From assembly GCA_030425825.1 (NCBI GenBank), contig JAUHZY010000001.1, positions 62,001-126,000 on the forward strand: a stretch of DNA of 64,000 nucleotides. The letters run 5' to 3'. Below, piece by piece: positions 28,065 to 38,294 of this stretch. Below the pieces are notes generated by a model, which worked only from the letters and a program-made list of their open reading frames with translations, was not told the DNA's origin and searched no databases. Position 1 is the first letter of the stretch; each line of letters begins with the position of its first letter. Source of the DNA: Alphaproteobacteria bacterium. Its GTDB lineage: Bacteria; Pseudomonadota; Alphaproteobacteria; JAUHZY01. Made by a program: the position numbers and the translations under genes.

Positions 28065-28765
28065 TGCAGTGGGAAGATGAGGGTCTTGTTCTTTGTCTGC
28101 GCACACATGGTGAAAAATCCAAAATATTGACGTTATTCACGCCAACACAAGGCCGTCACCTAGGCTTGTTTCGCCCACAAAAAGGTGATGTGACTGAAAT
28201 GGGGTTGAAGGTCGAGGCGAAATGGTCGGCACGTCTTCCAGAACATTTAGGGCAATATCGTTGTAACTTGAAGCCTGGCGAAGCCAAAAAGCTCAGTCAT
28301 TTATTAAATGACCGTATAAAACTTTCGATGATTGCTTCTTGCTGTTCTTTACTAGATCAGACGCTTTCCGAGCGCTTGCCAATGACATCTCTTTATCATG
28401 TTACGAAGCATTTTTTTGATAATATTGAGCAAGCAAAGATTGAAGACTATATCCGTTGGGAAGTTGAGTATTTAAAAGAAATGGGGTTTGGGTTGGATTT
28501 TACAACATGTGCGGTGACAGGTGGGGTGGAAGGTTTAACACATGTTTCACCCAAAACAGGGCGTTCTGTTTGTTATGAAGAAGCGCAGCCATATTTGGAT
28601 AAGCTTTTGGAATTGCCTGCATTTTTTAAGTCAAATGTTGCGCCTGATAGAGAGCAAATAAGGCAAGGGTTTGCCATCACAACACATTTTATTGAGAAGT
28701 TTTTGTTTCATGCGCATGTTAAAAAAGCGCCAGAAGCAAGAAGCCGCTTGTTAGAGCTGTTTTAA
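28064..28765 (+). CDS. recO: DNA repair protein RecO
   Basis: RecO works with RecF and RecR to load RecA on gapped DNA and also anneals single strands. The 233-residue protein starts with the OB-fold [38 protein letters not shown], and the helical C-terminal part contains WEVEYLKEMGFGLDFTTCAVTG, both family features. The ATG shares one base with the stop of the upstream decarboxylase (TAATG), so the two are coupled. Confidence 0.95.
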   Translation: MQWEDEGLVLCLRTHGEKSKILTLFTPTQGRHLGLFRPQKGDVTEMGLKVEAKWSARLPEHLGQYRCNLKPGEAKKLSHLLNDRIKLSMIASCCSLLDQTLSERLPMTSLYHVTKHFFDNIEQAKIEDYIRWEVEYLKEMGFGLDFTTCAVTGGVEGLTHVSPKTGRSVCYEEAQPYLDKLLELPAFFKSNVAPDREQIRQGFAITTHFIEKFLFHAHVKKAPEARSRLLELF

Positions 28766-28783
28766 TTTAATAAGATTCTGCTT

Positions 28784-30994
28784 ATGACAGAAAATATGCC
28801 AAAGAAAATCGAAAATGTTCAGTTTAAAGATGCGCTAGGTGAGCGTTATCTCTCTTATGCGTTGTCGACGATTATGTCTCGTTCATTGCCGGATGTGCGT
28901 GATGGTTTGAAGCCTGTTCACCGTCGTTTGCTTTTTGCAATGCGTGAGCTTGGGCTGGTGTCAAGAAAATCACCTAAAAAATCAGCACGTGTTGTTGGTG
29001 ATGTTATTGGTAAATTCCACCCACATGGAGATACGGCTGTTTACGATGCTTTGGTACGTTTAGCACAAGACTTCTCAGTTCGTTACATGCTTGTGGATGG
29101 CCAAGGTAACTTTGGTAATATTGATGGTGATAATGCGGCAGCCATGCGTTATACAGAGGCGCGTTTGACAGAGGTTGCAGAAGCACTGCTTGAGGGGATT
29201 GACCAAGATGCCGTTGATTTTCGTGAGACGTACGATAACGAAGGTGCTGAACCTGTCGTTTTGCCTGCAAACTTTCCACATCTACTTGCAAATGGCGCAA
29301 CAGGAATTGCTGTGGGGATGGCAACAAGTATTCCGCCTCATAATGCGGATGAACTTTGTAATGCTTTACTACATCTTATCAAATTCCCTAATGCTGGTCA
29401 TGAAAAGCTTGTGGATTTTATTCCAGGGCCAGACTTCCCGACAGGCGGTATTATCGTTGATGATAAAGCAAGTATCGTGCAAGCCTATGAAACAGGACGC
29501 GGTTCTTTCAAGGTGCATGCTCGCTGGGAGGTTGAGAAGCTTGGTAATGGTCAATATCAGATTGTTGTTACAGAAATTCCTTACCAGGTTCAAAAGTCTC
29601 GCTTGATTGAACGGGTCGCAAACTTATTGCATGAGAAAAAGCTGCCACTTCTTGGTGATATTCGTGATGAGTCAGCAGAAGATATCCGCTTGATACTGGT
29701 GCCTAAATCGCGTGCAGTTGAGCCGGAGACCTTAATGGCGTCACTTTTCCAGGTAACAGAGCTTGAAAACCGTATTTCTCTGAACCTGAATGTATTAAAT
29801 AAGGACAGCGTTCCTGGCGTTATGAGTCTGCGCGAAGCGTTGCAGGCATTCCTTGACCATCGTCATGAGGTTCTTGTGCGTCGTTCGCAATATCGTCTAC
29901 ACAAGATTTTAGATCGCTTGGAAATTGTTGATGGGTTTTTGCTGGCGTTTTTGAACTTAGATCGTATTATTCAGATTATTCGTGAAGAAGACGAGCCTAA
30001 GCCAATTATGATGGAAGAGTTTGGCTTAACAGATGCGCAGGCAGAAGCCGTCTTGAATATGCGTCTTCGCTCACTGAGAAAGCTTGAAGAAGAAACGCTA
30101 TCAGCAGAAAAGTCAGACTTAGAAAAAGAACGTGATTCGATTCGTGAATTGCTAGAAAAAGAAGACCTACGTTGGGCTAAGATTGCAGAAGAGCTTAAAG
30201 AAACAAAGCAAAAGTTTGGTGCGAAGACAGAGCTTGGAAAACGACGCACATCATTTGGCGAGGCATTGGCTGCTGTAAACCCAGAAGACTTTATTGAAAA
30301 AGAACCAGTCACAATTATTTGTTCAGAAAAAGGCTGGATTCGTGCGATGAAGGGCCATATTAAAGAGACAGATGATTTTAAGTATAAAGAAGGCGATGCA
30401 GAGCAGTTTGTTCTTTATGGCCATACCACAGATAAAATACTTGTGTTCACAGAAGAAGGTCGCTTTTACACGCTTGAAGCATCAAAGCTTCCGGGGGGAC
30501 GTGGGTTTGGTGAGCCGCTGAATTTGATGGTGGATATTGAAAAACAAACACCACTTTCAATGTATGTTTACAATGAAAATGAGAAACTGATTGTTGCTTC
30601 ACAAAGTGGAAAAGGCTTTGTTGTTGAGATGAAAGATGTCATTGCCAGCACAAGAACAGGAAAACAGACCTTGAACTTGGATGATGGCGATGTGGCACAT
30701 ACGTCTAAAAAGCTTGAAGGCGATTTGATTGCTGTGATCGGAACAAATCGCAAGTTTTTAGTTTTTGAAACGGAAGAGCTGCCTGTGATGAGCCGTGGTA
30801 AGGGTGTGCGGTTGCAAAAATATAAAGAGGCGAAGCTGTCTGACCTTGTTTCATTCTCATCAGAAGAGGGCCTTAGCTGGCAGCAAAAAACACAAGTCAG
30901 AACAGAGAGCGATATCCGCCCTTGGATTGGTAAGCGCGCAAGTGTTGGTAAGCTGCCGCCAATAGGCTTCCCTAAAAATAATAAGTTTAATTAG
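28784..30994 (+). CDS. parC: DNA topoisomerase IV subunit A
   Basis: The breakage-reunion subunit that separates replicated chromosomes together with ParE. Landmarks are the [29 protein letters not shown] start, the quinolone pocket [15 protein letters not shown] at 78-92 and the catalytic Tyr123 in [10 protein letters not shown]. The C-terminal domain is a short ParC-type beta-pinwheel ([22 protein letters not shown]), without a GyrA box. The length is 736 residues. Thr84 stands where E. coli ParC has Ser80. It is 18 bases after recO and abuts the next gene directly. Confidence 0.97.
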   Translation: MTENMPKKIENVQFKDALGERYLSYALSTIMSRSLPDVRDGLKPVHRRLLFAMRELGLVSRKSPKKSARVVGDVIGKFHPHGDTAVYDALVRLAQDFSVRYMLVDGQGNFGNIDGDNAAAMRYTEARLTEVAEALLEGIDQDAVDFRETYDNEGAEPVVLPANFPHLLANGATGIAVGMATSIPPHNADELCNALLHLIKFPNAGHEKLVDFIPGPDFPTGGIIVDDKASIVQAYETGRGSFKVHARWEVEKLGNGQYQIVVTEIPYQVQKSRLIERVANLLHEKKLPLLGDIRDESAEDIRLILVPKSRAVEPETLMASLFQVTELENRISLNLNVLNKDSVPGVMSLREALQAFLDHRHEVLVRRSQYRLHKILDRLEIVDGFLLAFLNLDRIIQIIREEDEPKPIMMEEFGLTDAQAEAVLNMRLRSLRKLEEETLSAEKSDLEKERDSIRELLEKEDLRWAKIAEELKETKQKFGAKTELGKRRTSFGEALAAVNPEDFIEKEPVTIICSEKGWIRAMKGHIKETDDFKYKEGDAEQFVLYGHTTDKILVFTEEGRFYTLEASKLPGGRGFGEPLNLMVDIEKQTPLSMYVYNENEKLIVASQSGKGFVVEMKDVIASTRTGKQTLNLDDGDVAHTSKKLEGDLIAVIGTNRKFLVFETEELPVMSRGKGVRLQKYKEAKLSDLVSFSSEEGLSWQQKTQVRTESDIRPWIGKRASVGKLPPIGFPKNNKFN

Positions 30995-31855
30995 ATGACA
31001 AGCTTTCAGATTGTCACGGCTCTTGCCATTCTTTTCTCATTTCTTTTGCGGCGTTATTTCATAAAAAAGCTAGCAGATGATATGCCTTTGCGTGTCGCTC
31101 CTTTTATGATTGGGATGTGGATTGTTGTTGTTTCAATTCTTCTTGTGCCCCTGATGCCAGAAAAACTTTTTATTGAAGGAGTCTTCTTTCTTTATCGCCC
31201 AGAACTGTGGAGCATCAGTTTTTTAAAAGGCGTTATGCTATGGCTTATTTTTAGACTTGAGGTAGGTATTAAGCGAGAGAGCGCATCTTCAGGCGCATTT
31301 ATGTCTCCTGTCGGTAATGGTGCAATAGCTATTGGGAATACATTTTTGGGTGAGGTTCTAACCAATACCCAGTTATTCAGTGTTTTATCTGTGGGCGTTT
31401 TGGGCAGTATTTTTATGTTGTATGGGCATGCTCAAGAACTAACACGAAAGGCTAAATTGTCTTTTGTTGCAGGTATTTTTGTTATCATGTTTTTGGGTGC
31501 CACGGATTATCATGTTATTTCACAGTCAAATTGGTATCTTCATATTATGATGAGTGGCTTTGGGGCCTGTTTTATGGCCTTGCTGCAAAAGACAACACGC
31601 GCCGAGTTTTTGATGTGTTTTAACAGTAAAAAAGCAATTCTCGCAGGGGTTTCCATCGTATTTGCTGAGTTTATCTTATTAAGTTCGATGGTCACAGTAA
31701 TGCCTGTCAGTTTATCAGTTTTATTCGCAGGGCTATCTGTTCCTATTTTTATGGTAATGTCATCATTTTTATGGGGCGAGCGTAGCTGGAAAGAGCAAGG
31801 CTTGTTTGGCCTTGCAGCATTCATTTTGACCTTGCCAATTATCCTTGGTGGTTAA
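30995..31855 (+). CDS. DMT-superfamily-like integral membrane protein (EamA type)
   Basis: The 286-residue, very hydrophobic protein has about nine or ten predicted membrane segments in two similar halves: FQIVTALAILFSFLLRRYF at 4-22, then MIGMWIVVVSILLVPL, then a second half from about residue 155. It ends GLFGLAAFILTLPIILGG, a typical closing helix of EamA/DMT transporters. The short GERSWKEQ before the last helix matches the family's GE.....G pattern. The substrate cannot be told. The ATG follows the parC stop with no gap; the 3' end overlaps the convergent Nfu gene by four bases. Confidence 0.75.
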   Translation: MTSFQIVTALAILFSFLLRRYFIKKLADDMPLRVAPFMIGMWIVVVSILLVPLMPEKLFIEGVFFLYRPELWSISFLKGVMLWLIFRLEVGIKRESASSGAFMSPVGNGAIAIGNTFLGEVLTNTQLFSVLSVGVLGSIFMLYGHAQELTRKAKLSFVAGIFVIMFLGATDYHVISQSNWYLHIMMSGFGACFMALLQKTTRAEFLMCFNSKKAILAGVSIVFAEFILLSSMVTVMPVSLSVLFAGLSVPIFMVMSSFLWGERSWKEQGLFGLAAFILTLPIILGG

Positions 31856-32415
31856 GCTTCGTCCATTGTGATGGGGCGTACTTCTTCAACTTCTGGAATA
31901 TAGTGGCGTAGCATATTTTCAATACCTGATTTTAATGTTGCTGTTGAACTTGGGCAGCCAGAGCATGCACCTTGCATCTCAACATAAACAATGCCTTCCT
32001 CGAAAGCTTTGAAAACGATATTCCCACCATCCATAGCAACAGCTGGCTGAACACGCGTTTCTAGCAGTTCTTTAATCTGTACAACAATCTCGTTGTCATC
32101 TTCAGAGGTGTTTTCATTTGTATGTGCGCCTTCAACAAAAAGAGATTTTCCTGATGAAAAATGGTCCATAATAACCTCGATAATGTGAGGTTTCAGTGTT
32201 TGCCAGTTACTGGCTTCTGACTTAGTAACGGTAATAAAGTCATCTCCGTAGTATAGACGCGTTACACCATCGACCTTGAAAAGGCTTTCAGCCAATGGAG
32301 ATGAAGAAGCTTCCTTGTTTGAAGGAAAGTCTTTTGTGCCCTCTGTCATGACAGTTTGTCCTGGTATGAACTTTAGCGTTCCAGGATTGGGCGTTTCTTC
32401 CGTCTGAATAAACAT
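31852..32415 (-). CDS. Nfu/NifU-like iron-sulfur cluster carrier protein
   Basis: Passes Fe-S clusters to client proteins. The N-terminal Nfu_N domain starts MFIQTEETPNPGTLKFIPGQ and includes SPLAESLFKVDGVTRLYYGDDFITVTK. The C-terminal NifU domain holds the cluster-binding CSGCPSS (CxxC) near residue 150 in VEMQGACSGCPSSTATLKSGIE. This two-domain form of about 187 residues is the alphaproteobacterial and mitochondrial NFU1 type. ATG 32415 is chosen (GAGG eight bases upstream); the open frame reaches 32469, overlapping the epimerase stop. Confidence 0.95.
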   Translation of the reverse strand: MFIQTEETPNPGTLKFIPGQTVMTEGTKDFPSNKEASSSPLAESLFKVDGVTRLYYGDDFITVTKSEASNWQTLKPHIIEVIMDHFSSGKSLFVEGAHTNENTSEDDNEIVVQIKELLETRVQPAVAMDGGNIVFKAFEEGIVYVEMQGACSGCPSSTATLKSGIENMLRHYIPEVEEVRPITMDEA

Positions 32416-32465
32416 AGTAATGTCCTCTATCTGTTTTTTCTTAAGTGTGGATTCTTTTTTAAGAA

Positions 32466-33437
32466 TCAAGACCCATGATAATCTTTATACCATGCGACAA
32501 AGTGCTGAATGCCTTCTTCGAGTCTTGTTTTGGGGTTGAAGTCTAAGTTTTCACGCTCCCACGTAATGTCCGCAGCTGTTTTCTTGACATCTCCTGGTTG
32601 TGCAGGAAGGTTTTCAATAACGGCGCGTCGTCCAACTTCTTTTTCGATATAATTAATCATGTCTGTTAATTTATCAACATGGTCATTTCCAATGTTAAGA
32701 ACTTGATAGGGGACTTTGTTAGAAGATGGGTGTGTGAGTGCTTTTAGTATGCCGTCAACAGCGTCGTCAATGTAGGTGAAACTGCGCTGTGCTTTGCCGC
32801 TGTCATAAAGCGGAATGACTTCAGCATTAGCAATTTTATCCGTAAATATATAAGGAGACATATCAGGTCTTCCCCATGGGCCATAAACGGTGAAAAAGCG
32901 CATGCAGCTGATTGGGATTCCGAAAAGATGGCTATAGCTGTGGCAAATAACCTCTCCAGATTTTTTTGTTGCTGCATAAAGTGATATAGGTTGGCTTGTT
33001 TGGTCAGAGGTATTTAAAGGGAAGTGTTGTGAGTCACCGTAAACAGAAGATGAGCTGGCAAATAAGAAGTGGTTCACTTTTAAATGGTGACGTGTCACCT
33101 CTAGTAAGTTTGTTAGTCCAACAACGTTGGATTCGATATAGGTTTCGGGCGCTTTGAGCGAGTATCTAACACCAGCTTGTGCTGCCATATGAATGATATT
33201 TTTTGTGCTTTCTAAGTCTTTTAAATGCGCTGTTAATTCGTCTTTGTTATGAAGGTTCAATTTCAAAAACTGAAAGTTTTCATTTTCCTGCAAAAAAGCA
33301 AGGCGGGCATTTTTTAAATCTTCATCGTAATAGTCGTTTAGGTTGTCGATACCAATCACTTTCTTGCCTTGAGACAAGAGTGTTTGTGTGACATGAAAGC
33401 CTATAAAACCTGCGCATCCAGTAATGAGTGTTGTCAT
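32466..33437 (-). CDS. UDP-glucuronate 4-epimerase-like SDR (GalE/CapI family)
   Basis: Interconverts UDP-glucuronate and UDP-galacturonate, or a close relative, for capsule or lipopolysaccharide. It has TGCAGFIGFHV as the NAD site, IGIDNLNDYYD, FASSSSVYGDSQ, the catalytic YAATKKSGE, and MRFFTVYGPWGRPDMSPY, which is the hallmark of the glucuronate-epimerase group. The ATG at 33437 is preferred to the TTG at 33449 because the protein then begins MTTLITG, as relatives do; the product has 323 residues. The gene lies upstream of nfu (50-base gap). With the UDP-glucuronate decarboxylase 5 kb away it implies a glycan containing uronic acid or pentose. Confidence 0.9.
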   Translation of the reverse strand: MTTLITGCAGFIGFHVTQTLLSQGKKVIGIDNLNDYYDEDLKNARLAFLQENENFQFLKLNLHNKDELTAHLKDLESTKNIIHMAAQAGVRYSLKAPETYIESNVVGLTNLLEVTRHHLKVNHFLFASSSSVYGDSQHFPLNTSDQTSQPISLYAATKKSGEVICHSYSHLFGIPISCMRFFTVYGPWGRPDMSPYIFTDKIANAEVIPLYDSGKAQRSFTYIDDAVDGILKALTHPSSNKVPYQVLNIGNDHVDKLTDMINYIEKEVGRRAVIENLPAQPGDVKKTAADITWERENLDFNPKTRLEEGIQHFVAWYKDYHGS

Positions 33438-33538
33438 GAATCTGTTCAATAAAAGTTTGAAATAGAAAAAAAACCGCCAAACATGTATAACACTTAATAG
33501 GTAAATTTAAAGAAAAATGAATGTTTTAAACGAAAAAA

Positions 33539-35350
33539 ATGACAGATCAGTCTCTTGAAATATATGTTTTAGCCGAAGAACGGTGGATGCTGCACGAGAA
33601 ATTCACTGGTGGTGATGAATCTGTTGCGCAAAACGCTGCAGAGCAGGTCTTCAGAAATTCTAATGTCACAGCTGTAAAGCTTATTCGTGAAGCTTTTGAT
33701 GAAGAAAAAGAAGCCTATGTTGATATTATCGTTTTCCAGAAATCTAAAAACGATGCAATCCTTGCGCTAGATAAAGAAACAAAGATTGCACGTCAAAAAT
33801 CTGTTTCAAAAGACTTAACGCAAGCGCCAGAGAAAAAAGAATCTTCTGTTGAAATTTCTTTACCTCAAAAACAAGAGCCACAAGGATTGTTAGCAAAAAT
33901 CGTTTTAGTGATTAAGGCATTTTTTGGTGCAGAAAAGCCTGAGCCGAAACAGCCTAAGAAAAAAATTAAAACCTCTCTTTCTGAGGCGGTCGAGAAAAAA
34001 GAGCCTGCGCCAGTCCTGGAGTTGAAAGAAGATGAAACAAATGAGGATGGAACATTGCTTGGTAGCGATGATGAGGTTCTATCGCAGGCAACAATTGCAG
34101 TGATGAACTTAATGACTGATTCATTAACTTACCTTCACCATACCAATTATCATCGCTTGCCAGGCGGGCAGTTTTCAGAATATGACCGCTTTGGTTGCTG
34201 CCTTTTTCTTGCAGGGATTATATCGTATTTAGCAGAGATGAATGAACTGTCGGATGCGTTAAAAATTCGTATTATTGAAAAATGTATGGCGCTTGTTACA
34301 AATGATCCTATGCGCTCTTTAAAGTTTTCAGAAGAGTTCGAGCAATATCTTGTAACGCCGAGATATTTAAACATTTTTAAGGCTGGTTCTACGGTCATGC
34401 AGCGCAAAATAGAAGGCTATGAAGATGCTGGACCTTATTTGGCGGCAGCTTTGGACAAATGGAATGCTGCGGCAAATAGTGGTGATTCTGATAACATGGT
34501 GTTTGTTATGTTTACAGATATTGTTGATTCGACAAGCTATACACAAGAAAGAGGAGACCTTGCAAGCTTTGATCTTGTGCGTGCGCACAACAGAATCGTT
34601 CGTAAGGCCCTGGAGGTTTATCATGGCCGAGAGGTGAAGCATACAGGTGATGGTATTATGGCTGCTTTTTCAGTTGGTGAAAACGCAGTTAAAGCATGTA
34701 TTGATATTCAAAAAGGTGTCCATGATCAAAACAAAATTGATGATGAATTAGGTTTGCATCTTAGAATTGGCGTTGATGGTGGAAGCCCTGTTGTTGAGGG
34801 TGAAGACTTGTTTGGTGCGACAGTACAGTTAGCTGCAAGAATTTGTAACTTAGCTGAAGGAGATGAAATTCTTATATCTCAAAACTTACAAGTTTTATGT
34901 GACGAAGATAAGTTTGATATCGTTTCTTATGGTGACCATGAGTTTAAAGGGTTTGAAGAAAAACTGCCTGTTTATAAAGTTAACTTTGAAACCGAAACAA
35001 AAACTGAAGAGGTGATTGATCTTGGCGAGGAGGTGGGCCCTCTTGATGTATTGCAGCCTGTTGTTGAAAAAGAGCCTGAGGTAAAGCAAAAGTCTAAAGA
35101 CGCGGCCGCTGATTTTATTAAAGAGATGAAGGCAAGCATAAAAAAAGACATGGTGCCAGAAAACTCAGAAGAGAACGAGAGCCCAGAAGAAGAAAAACAA
35201 GAAACAATTGTGAGCGGTGACGATATTTTGCAAGAGCAAGTTAGTGATGTTTTTGCTGGCGATCTTCCAGAAGAGCTGCAACAATTCATGGACGATGATG
35301 CAGATGACAGCAACGTATCTGTCGATGAAGATAAACAAAAGGAGGCTTAG
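33539..35350 (+). CDS. Class III adenylate/guanylate cyclase domain protein
   Basis: The 603-residue soluble protein has a small N-terminal alpha/beta domain (about 1-68), a Lys/Pro/Glu-rich linker and a helical domain (about 180-310). The cyclase domain (about 318-460) and a long acidic tail follow. Metal-binding Asp327 (FTDIVDST) and Asp371 ([11 protein letters not shown]) are present, as are purine-binding Lys367 and Asp423 (GEDLFGA), which suggests ATP. The transition-state Asn is replaced by Gln430 in VQLAAR, with Arg434 kept. The membrane is not involved. nadK starts five bases after the stop, so the two are cotranscribed. Confidence 0.88.
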   Translation: MTDQSLEIYVLAEERWMLHEKFTGGDESVAQNAAEQVFRNSNVTAVKLIREAFDEEKEAYVDIIVFQKSKNDAILALDKETKIARQKSVSKDLTQAPEKKESSVEISLPQKQEPQGLLAKIVLVIKAFFGAEKPEPKQPKKKIKTSLSEAVEKKEPAPVLELKEDETNEDGTLLGSDDEVLSQATIAVMNLMTDSLTYLHHTNYHRLPGGQFSEYDRFGCCLFLAGIISYLAEMNELSDALKIRIIEKCMALVTNDPMRSLKFSEEFEQYLVTPRYLNIFKAGSTVMQRKIEGYEDAGPYLAAALDKWNAAANSGDSDNMVFVMFTDIVDSTSYTQERGDLASFDLVRAHNRIVRKALEVYHGREVKHTGDGIMAAFSVGENAVKACIDIQKGVHDQNKIDDELGLHLRIGVDGGSPVVEGEDLFGATVQLAARICNLAEGDEILISQNLQVLCDEDKFDIVSYGDHEFKGFEEKLPVYKVNFETETKTEEVIDLGEEVGPLDVLQPVVEKEPEVKQKSKDAAADFIKEMKASIKKDMVPENSEENESPEEEKQETIVSGDDILQEQVSDVFAGDLPEELQQFMDDDADDSNVSVDEDKQKEA

Positions 35351-35354
35351 AGCC

Positions 35355-36116
35355 ATGACAAAAATTTCTTTTGTAAGTGCTGAGATGGAAGGCGCGCAAG
35401 AAGCCTTGAGAACCTTAGAAAAAGAATATGGAAATCTTTCACCAGAAGAAGCCGATGTGATTGTTGCGCTTGGTGGTGATGGCTTTATGTTAAGCACGCT
35501 TCATAAATGTATTGCTTATAAAAAGCCTGTTTATGGTATGAATCGTGGCACTGTTGGTTTCTTGATGAATGATTATAATGATCAAAAGCTAATTGAACGT
35601 ATAAATGCCGCAACTCAAACAGAAATACATCCTTTGCGAATGGTTGCAGAGAATGCACATGGTCAAACCATTGAGGCATTGGCTATTAACGAAGTGTCAT
35701 TGCTGCGTGAGACACGCCAAGCAGCAAAAATTAGTATCACGGTTGATGATGTCGTTAGGCTGGAAGAGCTTGTTTGTGATGGTATCATTGTTTCAACTCC
35801 AGTAGGCAGTACAGCATATAATCTTTCTGCGCATGGTCCTATTTTGCCGCTCTCATCAGAGGTTTTAGCTTTGACGCCGCTTAGCCCTTTTCGCCCAAGG
35901 CGTTGGAAGGGAGCTTTGTTGCCACATACTGTTAAAATAGATATAGGCGTTATTAGTAATGAAAAACGTCCTGTTAGTGCTGTGGCAGATAATATGGAAG
36001 TTCGTGATGTGATATCTGTCTCTATTACGGAGGATCAAGATGTTACGCTGACACTTCTTTGTGATCCTGATCATGGGCTAGAAGAGAGAATCTTCAAAGA
36101 GCAATTTGAGATTTAA
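35355..36116 (+). CDS. nadK: NAD kinase
   Basis: Phosphorylates NAD to NADP. The 253-residue product has the NAD-kinase GGDGFML (about 37-43), the [12 protein letters not shown] loop, NEVSLLRE, and [21 protein letters not shown]. The open frame reaches 35217 inside the cyclase gene, but ATG 35355 is preceded by GGAGG at the cyclase 3' end and gives the usual alphaproteobacterial N terminus. It sits immediately downstream of the cyclase gene. Confidence 0.95.
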   Translation: MTKISFVSAEMEGAQEALRTLEKEYGNLSPEEADVIVALGGDGFMLSTLHKCIAYKKPVYGMNRGTVGFLMNDYNDQKLIERINAATQTEIHPLRMVAENAHGQTIEALAINEVSLLRETRQAAKISITVDDVVRLEELVCDGIIVSTPVGSTAYNLSAHGPILPLSSEVLALTPLSPFRPRRWKGALLPHTVKIDIGVISNEKRPVSAVADNMEVRDVISVSITEDQDVTLTLLCDPDHGLEERIFKEQFEI

Positions 36117-36143
36117 ATCAAAACCCAATTTGTAATTTATAGC

Positions 36144-36172
36144 TTGATATATGTATCTTTTTAAGATACACT
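36144..36172 (+). promoter_or_regulatory. Candidate promoter with a hairpin in its spacer
   Basis: TTGATA (36144-36149), 17 bases, TACACT (36167-36172), 34 bases before the unknown gene at 36206. The spacer region carries a perfect inverted repeat, TGTATCTT-TTT-AAGATACA (36152-36170), which could be an operator or a weak terminator of nadK. Confidence 0.45.
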
Positions 36173-36205
36173 TGTGTCTGCTTTATAAAATCAGGGAAGA
36201 AAGAT

Positions 36206-36958
36206 ATGTCTGAGGATACTTCAAGAAGTGTTCTAAAAGAACTTGTTGATTTACGCCTTGCAACCTCTCAAGATGAATTTGAAGTTATGAAAGAGCCTTT
36301 GCGTCAAAAGCTTTTGGATGTTGTCCCTAACAAGCAAAAAGAATCATGGGACACTGCATTTGAAGAGGTTTCTTCTAGAGTAGGGTTTTTTGCCTCTAAA
36401 ATGGATGCTTTTGAGAAAATGGAAGGGGCTTGTTATGGCGTTTCTTATATTAGGCCTTATGCGGATATCTTGAAAAGTCAGATAGATTCGCAAGGTAGTG
36501 TGCGTCTTAACATTAAGAAATTTGATAGCTTTTTGGATCCGAGTGTTCCGTTCAATGAAGATTTTTTGAACATAAAACTTAAAAGCCTTTCTAAGGCTGA
36601 TATGAAAAGCCTTGTTTCGTTCATGCTGCATGACTTACCTAAAGATGCGATAAACATCAAGGGGAGAACACCTGGTGAATACGGCCTTAAACAGACGAAC
36701 ATTCGTTGGAAAACTTTGGGTAAAATACAAAGAGTGCTTGGTTATGCTCTTGAGAAGAAAGGTGTTCAGTTTATAGAAGAAATAGAATCTTTTTGTTCAA
36801 AAACTCCAGGCTATGATAGTGCTACAAAAACAGTTTTTGAGAGAGTAAAGTCTGGTCAGATTGTTCCGCTTGAACAAGAGTTAAATCGATACACGAACCA
36901 TGGTCAATTTGTGAATGGTCCTTCAGCGCTTAATGAAATGATTAATAAAATTAAGTAG
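36206..36958 (+). CDS. Hypothetical protein, function unknown
   Basis: The 250-residue soluble, helical protein has no signal peptide or membrane segment and belongs to no family I recognise. The sequence is rich in Lys/Leu/Ser, with a possible amphipathic N-terminal coiled coil (8-50). A GGGAAGAAAG lies before the ATG as ribosome-binding site. It is a single gene with a candidate promoter. It ends with an 8-base overlap into the convergent cysS. Confidence 0.72.
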   Translation: MSEDTSRSVLKELVDLRLATSQDEFEVMKEPLRQKLLDVVPNKQKESWDTAFEEVSSRVGFFASKMDAFEKMEGACYGVSYIRPYADILKSQIDSQGSVRLNIKKFDSFLDPSVPFNEDFLNIKLKSLSKADMKSLVSFMLHDLPKDAINIKGRTPGEYGLKQTNIRWKTLGKIQRVLGYALEKKGVQFIEEIESFCSKTPGYDSATKTVFERVKSGQIVPLEQELNRYTNHGQFVNGPSALNEMINKIK

Positions 36959-38294
36959 CTCGCCAGGTTGTCCCGTTATGACCATCCTCTAGTAAAATAC
37001 CCTGATTTTTTAGGTCATCGCGAATTTGATCAGCTTTGGCCCAGTCTTTACTTTTCTTGGCTTGGTCACGTTGCTCAACAAGTGTTTTTATTTCATCTTC
37101 TGAAAGCTCTAAAGAGGCCTCCATTTGTTCGAATAGTCCTAAATACCATCCCATTGTTAGTAGTTCAGATGCTAAACGTTCTTTGCTGTTTTCGTCTGCC
37201 TTATTTAATTCACCAACACATTCATGCATTAAACTGATTGCGGCAGGTGTATTTAAGTCGTCTTCAAGGGCGTCTAAGAATTCAGCGCGGGGTTCGAATT
37301 CCATCCTCTCCGCCGAATCTATTTTTGCTAGCGCTGTTTTGAACTTATTCAGAATATTTTTGGATTGCTCTAGTGCGTCTTTGGTCCAGTTTAAAGGCTG
37401 TCGATAATGTGTTGAAAGAATAGTCAGGCGAATGATTTCACCAGAATATTGTGATAGTAAATCACGCACAGTAAAGAAATTCCCTAAAGACTTTGACATT
37501 TTCTTGCCCTCGACTTGGATCATGCCGTTATGCATCCAATACTTTGAATAGAGCTGTCCATCATGAGCGCATGTACCTTGTGCAATTTCATTTTCATGAT
37601 GTGGAAATACCAAATCATGTCCGCCAGCATGAATATCAATGGGTGTCTCAAGGTGTTTTTCAATCATGGCTGAGCATTCGATATGCCATCCTGGTCTTCC
37701 ATATCCCCAAGGGCTTTCCCACCCTGGCTGGTCATTGCTTGAAGGCTTCCAAAGCACGAAATCATGTGCGTTTTTTTTATAAGGGGCAACTTCAACGCGC
37801 GCGCCTGCAATCATATCATCAAGCGATCGTTTTGAAAGAGCGCCATAATCATCAAAAGAATTGACGTCAAACAAAACATGCCCTTCTGCGGCATAAGCAT
37901 GCTTTTTGTTAACCAAGGCTTGGATCATGCTGATCATTTCAGGAATTGTTTCTGTTGCACGTGGTTGATAGGTTGGCTCTAAAACATTCAAGCTTGCCAT
38001 GTCCTCTTTAAAGTAAGCTTCTGTTTTTTTTGTAATAACACCAATTTCAACACCTTGCTCCTTCGCAGCATTATTTATTTTGTCATCAATATCAGTGATA
38101 TTGCGTGCGTAGGATACTTTTTTATATTGCTTTGTCAGAAGTCGATAAAGAATGTCGAACATAACAGCAGGGCGCGCATTACCAATATGTGCAAAATCAT
38201 AAACGGTAGGCCCACAAACATACATTTTTATGTGATCTGGGTTGAGAGGAACAAATGTCTCTTTTTTACCGCTTAATGTGTTGAATAGTTGCAT
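36951..38294 (-). CDS. cysS: Cysteinyl-tRNA synthetase
   Basis: Charges tRNA-Cys. Class I motifs are present: YVCGPTVYDFAHIGNARP with zinc ligand Cys27 and HIGN at 36-39, then GWHIECSAM with the next zinc Cys, then FPHHENEIAQ, and KKMSKSLGNFFTVRDLL as KMSKS loop. The length of 447 residues is usual. Its ATG overlaps the stop of pdxJ by one base, so it is translated from the pdxA-pdxJ-cysS transcript. Confidence 0.97.
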   Translation of the reverse strand: MQLFNTLSGKKETFVPLNPDHIKMYVCGPTVYDFAHIGNARPAVMFDILYRLLTKQYKKVSYARNITDIDDKINNAAKEQGVEIGVITKKTEAYFKEDMASLNVLEPTYQPRATETIPEMISMIQALVNKKHAYAAEGHVLFDVNSFDDYGALSKRSLDDMIAGARVEVAPYKKNAHDFVLWKPSSNDQPGWESPWGYGRPGWHIECSAMIEKHLETPIDIHAGGHDLVFPHHENEIAQGTCAHDGQLYSKYWMHNGMIQVEGKKMSKSLGNFFTVRDLLSQYSGEIIRLTILSTHYRQPLNWTKDALEQSKNILNKFKTALAKIDSAERMEFEPRAEFLDALEDDLNTPAAISLMHECVGELNKADENSKERLASELLTMGWYLGLFEQMEASLELSEDEIKTLVEQRDQAKKSKDWAKADQIRDDLKNQGILLEDGHNGTTWRAT

